NCBI GenBank assembly: GCA_001466705.2
Contig: LATX02000024.1
Location: 310,001 to 374,000, forward strand
Source: Moniliophthora roreri
Taxonomy: Eukaryota > Basidiomycota > Agaricomycetes > Agaricales > Marasmiaceae
Direction: 5' to 3'
Length of the DNA: 64,000 bases
Made by a program: the position numbers and the translations under genes. The notes under the pieces were generated by a model that saw only the letters and a program-made list of their open reading frames with translations, did no database searches and had not been told where the DNA came from. Below are positions 55,877 through 64,000 of this stretch, one piece after another; position 1 is the first letter of the stretch, and each line of letters begins with the position of its first letter.

Positions 55877-57545
55877 TGATATGCATAACTTTTACCTTTT
55901 ATTTTGCATGCAAATAGAGAATATTTTGCACTTTTATGGTTGAAAATGACATATACAAGGGAATTGAGGGCTAGTGTGAGCCCTGAGCAGCTAGTCAAAG
56001 TGAGTAGTAGAGAAAGATACAAAATATTAGCAGAGTAATGGTTGACAGTAGGCCATACAAGGGTACCCAACCACTGCTAGTATGAAAATAAACAGCGAAT
56101 CTGAACACAGAGGAGCATCCCAAAACCTGTAGGGAAACACACCACATCACACCTCTCTATTGAAAGCATACCAAAGGGAATATTTTAATTTTTAACAATA
56201 TTTTCAAACCACACCTGACTTGAAGGAAGAATAAAAGCCTTTGATGATACATCAATGAGAATATTACTGAGAAACGGATATGAAACAGAGAATGACAAAT
56301 TATCAGTAGGGGATACTTGAGATACCGATAATCAAATTAGAGGAATGAAATAGATGATCGGTTACCGAAAAGGTGCCTGTATCATGGAAAGCGGAAGACA
56401 AAGCTGTATGACAAGAAGATAGCATGGCTAAGCTTACACGTACACTTTAGAGGAGAAATGGAAGCATATTACGTGTCCACAGAGCAGATGACAATAGATG
56501 GGGAAGGAAGGAACCATGCGGAGTAGCATGGAAGTATAATATTTTCAAACAGAGTCGGAAGGAGAGCTGTTTGATCGAGGAAATTGCAAACGATTAGTGT
56601 CAGGAGACTGCGCAATCATTATAGAAAAAGAATAAAAAAGATTATAGCTATGAAGCCTGACTACAATTGGACACTGTGACAGAGAAATTACCAAACACAG
56701 CTCAGTTTGTATAATATTTAGCACCCGACTCAGTTTTATTTGTATGTGTGACAGATATATTAGATTATTTATGTTGTAGAGTATATAAGGGGACATGTTT
56801 TGTAGGTGGAAAGCAGGAGAGATACTGCCCACCAATTACCAGAGTGTATGATGTTGTTGTTCAGGTAGAAGAGTTACCGGCAATCAGTATTTTTCAACCA
56901 CTTCGGGCCCTAGCTTATTTAGTTGTGCAAGAGGCACAGGCTAGTTGAGACCTGAGATTGTAACCCAAACCAGAGATATAAATAAAAGCTAGGAAGAGCT
57001 TAGTTTTTAATGCAAGAGGCGTGTTTTCTGATAAGCAGAATATTGTATCAGTTTACCAAGAGGGTAGCTGATGTGCATCAGTATAGTCTAGTGTTTTGAT
57101 GTGAATCAGAGAGGGTTTCAGGCTAGCAGTGTCTAGAAGATTTGTCCTCTTGAGAATCATTGCAGAACATAGCTAAGAGGGCTATATTCAGGTACAAGAG
57201 GTATCTTTATTTTCGCTTAGAAGAAGTTTATTCTTTGGGCAGTTTCTGGTCGAATATTGATACCAGTATTTGCTTTGAAGTGATTAATAAAACTATAAAC
57301 CCATAAATATTATACAGAACAAACACCAATCTCAATCTGAGAAGTTGTTTTGAAGGGAAATTGTCTCTGAACTACTGAGCAAGACATTGGGAATTATTCT
57401 TAACGTTGTGGTAACAGTGAACCATGCCAAACCAACTCACAAACAAAACTGAGAATCAAGAACTTATATATACCTTTTCAGGGGTATTTTGGCACCACAG
57501 ACCTCATGTTTTCATAGTAGAGGCATAGGTTTTTGAGCATCTTCA
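55877..57545 (+). repeat. LTR-B, full copy (1,669 bp) with CCGT target duplication
   Basis: Starts TGATATGCATAAC and ends GAGCATCTTCA, i.e. TG...CA. CCGT is repeated directly outside (55,873-55,876 and 57,546-57,549). TATATAAGG at 56,782 and AATAAA at 57,286 fit U3/R/U5 order. No internal coding region accompanies it, so it is best read as a solo LTR. Its left duplication overlaps that of the CACTA element. Confidence 0.9.
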
Positions 57546-57549
57546 CCGT

Positions 57550-58306
57550 CAGAATCATTTGAGCATATATTCAGTAATCTTCCATCTGGAAAACATCTTA
57601 TGAAACACAAGTACCCTAACCAGGTATGAGATGTCATTCCAACTGAAACTTCAGAGTCAACAGTTCCTTGTAATCCTATTAATAGGTTCAAGAACAAACA
57701 ACCTCACAAATCTGACCATAGTTGTGCCCAAAGGAGATGGTCACGATTTATAGAAGCCAAAATCCAGGCCCAGATTCTNAATCACCTGGCTACCATCATT
57801 CTGAAACCCAACAAAAATGCCTTATCTACTGTCCTAGAAGCAGGATTCAGATCCCGAGGCTAACATAAAGATGCCAAATCAGTGACAATATAAACAGGGG
57901 CTGCCAATGTATCTTACCAAGTTGATTATAGTTGATTGGGTGCATATGGGTTTGTGGAGGCTTGTTCCAGGCTTTATGAGCTATCAACAGTTGATGGCAG
58001 CAGCGAAGGTGACGGTGCGAGTCAGAGCAGAAAAACCCTTTGCCCTGAGCGGCTGAGCCACTCATAGCTGGCTAGCCAGCCAGAGCTGAGCCGAGCTCCA
58101 GTACCTGACCGGCTGTGGAGCCACATAAGCACTAGCCGAGCTGGAGCTGAGCAGTTGCAACACTATCTCCAACTAGCTCACGTCTACCTTGCTGTTCTTC
58201 CCAGGATACTTTTGTACAAGACAGAACCCACTCAGCAAACACTTATCTTCAATGTCTTCGTGGATGAAGCAAGCAGCCTTATGCCATGTGGAAGTTGGTG
58301 CCCCGG
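57550..58306. other. Unassigned region with an AGCTG-rich patch
   Basis: A gap N lies at 57,779. Segment 58,040-58,165 is rich in GAGCTG and GGCTGAGC words, like 719-845. Open frames are short, and I recognise none. Confidence 0.4.
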
Positions 58307-58791
58307 TGAAGATGCTCAAAAACCTATGCCTCTACTATGAAAACACAAGGCCTGTGGTGCCAAAATACCCCTGAAAAAGGTATATATATAAGTTCTTGAT
58401 TCTCAGCTTTGTTTGCAAGTTGGTTCAGTGTGGTTCACTGTTACTGCAATGTCAAGAATAATTTCTCAATGTCTTGCTCAGTAGTTCAGAGATGAATGCC
58501 TTCAAAAACAACTTCTCAGATCGAGATTGGTGTTCTTTTTGTATAATATTTATGGGTTTATAGTTTTATTAATCACTTCAAAGCAAATACTGGTATCAAT
58601 GTTCAACCAGAAAACTGCCCAAAGAATAAACTTCTTCTAAGCGAGAACAAAGGTACCTCTTGTACCTGAATATAGCCCTCTTAGCTATGTTCTGCAATGA
58701 TTCTCAAGAGGACAAATCTTCTAGACACTGCTAGCCTGAAACCCTCTCTGATTCACGTCAAAACACCAGACTATACTGATGCACGTCAGCT
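58307..58791 (-). repeat. LTR-B, 3' end, reverse orientation, cut by a gap
   Basis: Starts TGAAGATGCTCAAAAACC, the inverse of the LTR-B right terminus, and ends at the N at 58,792. Confidence 0.85.
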
Positions 58792-58812
58792 NAGATAAAA
58801 TTGCTTTCTCGA

Positions 58813-60482
58813 TGAAGATGCTCAAAAACCTATGCCCCTACTATGAAAACACGAGGTCTGTGGTGCCAAAATACCTCCGAAAAAGGTATATATAAGTTCT
58901 TGATTCTCAGTTTTGTTTGCGAGTTGGTTTGGCGTGGTTCACTGTTACCGCAATGTTAAGAATAATTCCCAATGTCTTGCTTGGTAGTTCAGAGACAATT
59001 TGCCTTCAAAACAACTTCTCAGATTGAGATTGGTGTTTGTTCTGTATAATATTTATGGGTTTATAGTTTTATTAATCACTTCAAAGCAAATACTAGTATC
59101 GATATTCGACCAGAAACTGCCCAAAGAATAAACTTCTTCTAAGCGAAAATAAAGGTACCTCTTGTACCTGAATATAGCCCTCTTAGCTATGTTCTGCAAC
59201 AATTCTCAAGAGGACAAATCTTCTAGACACTGCTAGCCTGAAACCCTCTCTGATTCACGTCAAAACACCAGACTATACTGATGCACGTCAGCTACCCTCT
59301 TGGTAAACTGATACAATATTCTGCTTATCAGAAAACATGCCTCTTGTGTTAAAAACTAAGCTCTTCCTAGCTTTTATTTATATCTCTGGTTTGGGTTACA
59401 ATCTCAGGTCTCAACTAGCCTGTGCCTCTTGCACAACTAAATAAGCTAGAGCCCAAAGTGGTTGAAAAATACTGATTGCCAGTAGCTCTTCTACCTGAAC
59501 AACAACGTCATACACTCTGGTAATTGGTGGGCAGTATCTCTCCTGCTTTCCACCTACAAAACACGTCCCCTTATATACCCTACAACATAAATAATCTAAT
59601 ATATCTGTCACACATACAAATAAAACTGAGTTGGGTGCTAAATATTATATAAACTGAGCTGTGTTTGGTAATTTCTCTGTCACAGTGTCCAATTGTAGTC
59701 AGGCTTCATAGCCATAATCTCTTTTATTCTTTTTCTATGACGATTGTGCAGTCTCCTGACACTAATCGTTTGCAATTTCCTCGATCAAACAGCTCTCCTT
59801 CTAACTCCGTTTGAAAATATTATACTTCCATGCCACTCCACATGGTTCCTTCCTTCTCCGTCTATTGTCATCTGCTCTGTGAACGCGTAATATGCTTCCA
59901 TTTCTCCTCTAAAGTGTATGCGTAAGCTTAGCCATGCTATCTTCTCGTCATACAGCTTTGTCTTCCGCTTTCCGTGATACAGGCACCTTTTCAGTAACCA
60001 ATCATCTATTTCATTCCTCTAATTTGATTATCGGTATCTTGAGTATCCCCCACCAATAATTTGTCATTCTCTGTTTCATATCTGTTTCTCGGTAATATTC
60101 TCATTGATGTATCATCGAAGGCTTTTATTCTTCCTTTAAGTTGGGTGTGGTTTGAAAACATTGTTAAAAATTAAAATATTCCCTTTGGTACACTTTCGAT
60201 AGAGAGGTGTGATGTGGTGTGTTTCCCTACAGGTTTCGGGATGCTCCTCTGTGTTCAGATTCGCTGTTTATTTTCATACTAGCAGTGGTCAGGTACTCTT
60301 GTATGGCCTACCGTCAACTATTACTCTGCTAATATTTTGTATCCTTCTCTACTACTCACTTTGACTAGCTGCTCAGGGCTCACACTAGTCCTCAATTCCC
60401 TTGTATATGTCATTTTCAACCATAAAAGTGCAAAATATTCTCTATTTGCGTGTGAAATAAAAGGTAAAAGTTATGCATATCA
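58813..60482 (-). repeat. LTR-B, full copy (1,670 bp) with TCGA target duplication
   Basis: Reverse of the family, bounded by TGAAGATGC and GCATATCA. TCGA lies directly outside both ends (58,809-58,812 and 60,483-60,486). Close in length and sequence to the copy at 55,877. Confidence 0.92.
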
Positions 60483-60486
60483 TCGA

Positions 60487-60970
60487 GCTTCATCAATTTT
60501 CCTGAGATTTGATCTGGTTGAACAACTTCCTTCACCCTCATGTAAAGCTAGACTACCTTGGGATTTTGGTTTAACACAAGGAGGACAGGAGAGTTGAGAC
60601 TGGGACTCCTTAAGAGTGCTGTAGCTTAGTGTCATAGCGAAGGATAGAATAAGGGCAAAACCATTCTTCTGAGGGTTCACTAGTATGTACTTCATTACAT
60701 CCTTAGTGGACTTTTGGGATCTGAGATTCTTGCTAACAGAGCTTTCGCACTCAAGCTATCAATATCCGACATATAGCATCTTTACTTTTGCAACACCAAC
60801 TTGTGACCTGCAATTATCGCTACCCAGGCAAAAATTCGGGTTTTCATGTACATATCACAACACCTTTCCACCAGCTGAGGATTGCCCTTAGACATGCCTG
60901 GCAGTGATTGCATGGACTCATAAACAAGCTTGACATGGCTCATGCCTGCAGAAAAGGACACAATGTTCAA
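60487..60970 (-). pseudogene. Coding-looking reverse-strand fragment, family unknown
   Basis: A frame from 60,970 reads MNIVSFSAGMSHVKLVYESM and then VERCCDMYMKTRIFAWVAII to a TAA at 60,782. Coding character continues with frame changes (RCYMSDIDSLSAKALLARIS) to the LTR-B edge. It looks like a real but broken gene. No known motif is visible. DNA from 60,971 to 61,119 extends it with stops up to the N at 61,120. Confidence 0.35.
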
Positions 60971-61120
60971 TCTTCAAGTCTCCTTAATCACCTTGGTAGT
61001 GTTGATCTCAACAACAGCTGCTCAATCTTCTGCATGGGGACAATGTACATGGAATTCATTTTCAATTTCGAAATCGGAGTCTCAGTTCACTGACTGGGTT
61101 TTGATTCATGAAGGCAGCAN

Positions 61121-61747
61121 CTCTGTCTATTGTCATCTGCTCTGTGGATGTGTAATATGCTTCCATTTCTCCTCTAAAGCATATGCGTAAGCTTAGCTGT
61201 GCTATCTTCTCGTCATACAGCTTTGTCTTCCGCTTTCCGTGATACAGGCACCTTTTCGGTAACTGATCATCTATTTCATTCCTCTAATTTGATTATCGGT
61301 ATCTCGAGTATCCCCCGCCGATAATTTGTCATTCTCTGTTTCATATCTGTTTCTTGGTAATATTCTCATTGATGTATCATTGAAGGCTTTTATTCTTCCT
61401 TCAAATTGGGTGTGGTTTGAAAATATTGTTAAAAATTAAAATATTCCCTTTGGTAAGCTTTCAATAGAGAGGTGTGACGTGGTGTGTTTCCCTACAGGTT
61501 TCAGGATGCTCCTCTGTGTTCAGATTCGCTGTTTATTTTCATACTAGCAGTGGTTGGGTACCCTTGTATGGCCTACCGTCAACCATTACTCTGCTAATAT
61601 TTTGTATCCTTCTCTACTACTCACTTTGGCTAGCTGCTCAGGGCTCACACTAGTCCTCAATTCCCTTGTATATGTCATTTTCAACCATAAAAGTGCAAAA
61701 TATTCTCCATTTGTGTGCGAAATAAAAGGTAAAAGTTATGCATATCA
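61121..61747 (-). repeat. LTR-B, 5' part, reverse orientation
   Basis: From the gap at 61,120 to the terminus GCATATCA at 61,747. The next bases TCGT would be its target duplication, but the partner is lost in the gap. Confidence 0.85.
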
Positions 61748-61948
61748 TCGTCATAGGGACTGTTGTCATCTGGTAGGCAAAAAAATTTCAGGTGCATCTC
61801 AATTCCGTCAGAAAAAAATTCTAACTGATTATAACTACCTATAGCAAAGTATTTATCCCTTGTCACACCCTGAGTCCCAGCTTTTGGTCCAGCACCAACA
61901 GTCAGTTGGCATCCATCCAAGTACATCATTCCCAGTGAGGTTTTACTG
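61748..61948 (-). other. Short coding-looking stretch, unrecognised
   Basis: The reverse frame from 61,953 reads SLGMMYLDGCQLTVGAG, then KYFAIGSYNQLEFFSDGIEM, before running into LTR-B. The Gly/aromatic pattern looks protein-like, but I know no family for it. Confidence 0.25.
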
Positions 61949-62125
61949 GACACTATCAGACATTATCTGATGATACCCAACCTTGTCTGATAATGTCTAA
62001 TAACATCCAATAGTGTCCTTAACATGCACTTTTTCAGACATTATCAGACATTATCAGAGGTGTCACAGGTAGCAACTGATAGGCTCTATTAGGTGTCAGT
62101 TTTCATCTGATCATGTCTGATAATT
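61949..62125. repeat. Palindromic block with repeated CAGACATTATC/GATAATGTCTG words
   Basis: GGACACTAT at 61,949 and its inverse ATAGTGTCC at 62,010-62,018 bound a 70-bp imperfect hairpin. The words CAGACATTATC and GATAATGTCTG recur inside it and in the next 100 bp (62,036-62,062 and near 62,116). It could be a very small inverted-repeat element, possibly two nested. Confidence 0.55.
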
Positions 62126-62816
62126 AGGTGTATTGCCGAGGTACTAGAATACATTCATGGTGCTACTGAGTACAACTTACATACTGATAAGACCTTGAGA
62201 GACTCAGGGTCTGAGGGTGAAACGGGTGTTCTCACCGGTTATGCCTCTGCCCAACTCCAACAACCCTCTGCCCAGACTGAAGCGAGGAGCATTACTCTAA
62301 TGACATGGCCAGCTGCAACATGTAGAATGTTTAGTTTAAGGATAATGGGGTTCTGGGGTCAACTCACGAGATTTACTATTAGCCGTATGTTGAAAGTAGT
62401 TCAGCACTGTTGTCTGAGTCTTCTCTGAGGTGCCTAACACATTGAACTATCCTTAGTTTCACAAAAATGATAAGTAATTAGCACACATACCTTAGTTGTA
62501 CCATATTCCACTGCTGGACCACATCAGTACTCATCATATCTTGAACAATGGAATTTCACCTTAAGATGCCAAAAGAGTCATACAGATGGGGAGAAGGAGC
62601 GAGTGGGAGCCATTGAAAAGTAGGGATGGTGGTGGTGGTTAAGAAGAAAGAAGTAAGCATGGGGAAATTTAGGGCACAGAGGAATTTGAGCTGAATTGTG
62701 CATGGACCACAAGGCATAGGTTTTTCTAAGTCCATCTTGAGTGGTTTGGTTATGCTTCAAGTTGGAGACCCAGAAAGAAGTTGTCAAGCTATATTGATCA
62801 AATGGATGTCAGAAAA
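62126..62816. other. Unassigned region left of the young Gypsy LTR
   Basis: Short frames on both strands, no motif. The last bases before 62,817 (GAAAA) would be the left target duplication of the Gypsy element, whose partner is outside the window. Confidence 0.35.
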
Positions 62817-63269
62817 TGTTACGAACTTTCTTTTCTCTTCTGTAGTACTACCTATGCTTCTCATTACCCTCGGACTTATCCACTTTCCCAGCCCCCTTTT
62901 CCTTCTCGCATCCATGCTTCTCACTGCTTCCGGACTCTTCCACCCTTCCTCTTCCCCATTTACCTATCCCTTTGTACGATATTACTCATATCCCGACTGC
63001 CTCGGGACTTTAGACAATTACCGACTTCGTCGGCTATTCGTATATAGTTAGTACAAGTCTGGTTGTAACGTATTTAAGCGCTCAAGCTGAGACTCTGAGT
63101 CTCCAGCTTGACCTGGTTTATCTTATACTTGTGTCAACGCCTATCGAAGGATCTCTGAACTTCAGCAACCGCTGAACGAACTCAAACTTGAACTTGAATA
63201 CTACTTTGACGGAGGGGATTCTCTGTTGAAGTTAGTAGAAGTTAACGTTGCTACGCAAGTAACGTAACA
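62817..63269 (+). repeat. 5' LTR of a young Ty3/Gypsy element (453 bp)
   Basis: Starts TGTTACG and ends with the inverse CGTAACA, a 7-bp perfect terminal inversion with TG/CA ends. A GTATTTAAG box near 63,070 is the likely TATA element. CpG is plentiful, unlike in the other repeats here. The 3' partner lies beyond the window. Confidence 0.85.
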
Positions 63270-63306
63270 CAAGGTCAAGCTGATCGATTGCCGACCTATC
63301 CAGGTC

Positions 63307-64000
63307 TAGGCGTCAACAGAGGACAAGACGTCACGACGGAGCGAACAACAACTCGAGAAGGATATCGCGGAGGCCGAAGCGCGCCGGCGTGGGCAACTAA
63401 CCCAATCCATATCGAATCCTGGTGGACGAGCGATCCCACCATTAACCCGGGCATCCCGCAGGGACTTATTGACCCCCTTGCAGTCGCCATCGCTAACGAG
63501 TCAGCCACTGACAGAGACACAAAGCGAAGCCCCAGAAATAAAGAGAACCTCGACCCCATCATTCACTCCGATTGGATCGAGAACGACCGAACCAGAAGAA
63601 GAACCCTTTCCGAACACACCGAAACCTTCAGACTCGGATACATTGAATACGTTTACCGACTCTCCGGAGGAACTAGATCCCTTTCAACGACTACTACAAG
63701 GACTAAAGAACAGCCCTCGATCGCCGAAGATACAGACGGAAACAATGGCGGAAGATAAGAAGCCATCGGGAAGCAAACCCAAGAAAGAAGAACCCGCGGC
63801 CGAAGAAGCAGTTATAGGCTCCGCAATGCCTGTGCAGTTAGTTTCGACGGTAAAAGAAGTAAAGGCTGCGCTTCCAAGAGCCTTCACGGGATCACGAGCA
63901 GAATCGAAGAGGTTCTTGAGAGAAGTGCTGATATACATAGCACTTAATCCAAAGGCATTTCCGGATGACAGGTCCAAGAAGTTCTTCCTTCTTTCATATA
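63307..64000 (+). CDS. Gag of the young Ty3/Gypsy element (5' part, runs off the window)
   Basis: The frame is open without a stop from a TAG near 63,305 to the window edge. The first ATG in it is at 63,745 (MAEDKKPSGSKPKKEEPAAE), followed by MPVQLVSTVKEVKAALPRAF, FTGSRAESKRFLREVLIYIA and FPDDRSKKFFLLSY. That matches the start of the capsid domain in basidiomycete Gypsy Gag proteins (F-x-G and a later F-x-L-S-Y). The upstream open part is Pro/Ser/Thr-rich (PSDSDTLNTFTDSPEELDPF). It may be translated from a non-AUG start or after splicing; I place the conventional start at 63,745. There are no stops, and CpG is retained, so this copy may be intact. Confidence 0.78.

Noticed and set aside
56748..56948. 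A 66-codon frame kept in LTR-B copies (also 14,250, 26,840 and 59,411)
   Set aside because: It begins at GTG, overlaps the TATATAAGG box and would lie across the presumed transcription start. Conservation reflects young copies, not coding.
62817..63269. Right-edge CpG-rich segment as bacterial contamination or recent transfer
   Set aside because: TGTTACG/CGTAACA ends and a basidiomycete-type Gag show that it is an ordinary Gypsy element.

Overview
The window is fungal nuclear DNA, most likely from an agaricomycete-type basidiomycete with a repeat-swollen genome. The evidence is short GT-AG introns (about 45-65 nt), an alpha-kinase gene of the kind expanded in mushrooms, a Ngaro/PAT-like tyrosine-recombinase retrotransposon, basidiomycete-style Ty3/Gypsy elements, and degraded fungal DDE/integrase genes. 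I cannot name the species. Nearly everything is mobile DNA or its remains. No rRNA, tRNA or CRISPR was seen, and there is no prokaryotic gene layout.

Layout. 0-2.5 kb: copies of a 1.75-kb repeat (called R1) around a gene scrap. 2.5-8.4 kb: a decayed chromodomain Gypsy element with a coiled-coil/Cys-cluster gene in antisense behind it. 8.4-20.2 kb: R1 and LTR-B copies joined at single-N gaps, with a DDE transposase fragment at 11.1 kb. 20.2-24.8 kb: a broken reverse-strand gene interrupted by a small TTATAACC-rich inverted-repeat element, then unassigned DNA. 24.8-35.9 kb: nested LTR-C, LTR-B and R1 copies. 36.8-38.4 kb: a reverse-strand integrase-core pseudogene. 38.4-53.5 kb: an alpha-kinase gene split by two retroelements. 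53.6-62.8 kb: a tandem repeat, a CACTA element, LTR-B copies and a palindromic block. 62.8-64.0 kb: the LTR and first gag codons of a CpG-rich, apparently young Gypsy element that runs off the window.

The most informative locus is the alpha-kinase gene. A 5.3-kb Ngaro-like element with split direct repeats (A1 - gag/RT/RNase H/YR - B1A2 - B2) entered one exon, and removing it restores the reading frame exactly. A Gypsy element with 1.44-kb LTRs entered further downstream and left a GCAG duplication. That Gypsy element took in a CACTA fragment and lost its integrase and the start of its 3' LTR. Three non-coding families (R1, LTR-B, LTR-C) and two inverted-repeat families can be bounded by termini and target duplications. 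In the decayed chromovirus almost every in-frame stop is TGA where Arg (CGA) is expected, which points to CpG-to-TpG decay. Twenty single-N gaps, mostly at repeat junctions, mean adjacency across them should not be trusted; 32,918-53,638 is N-free.
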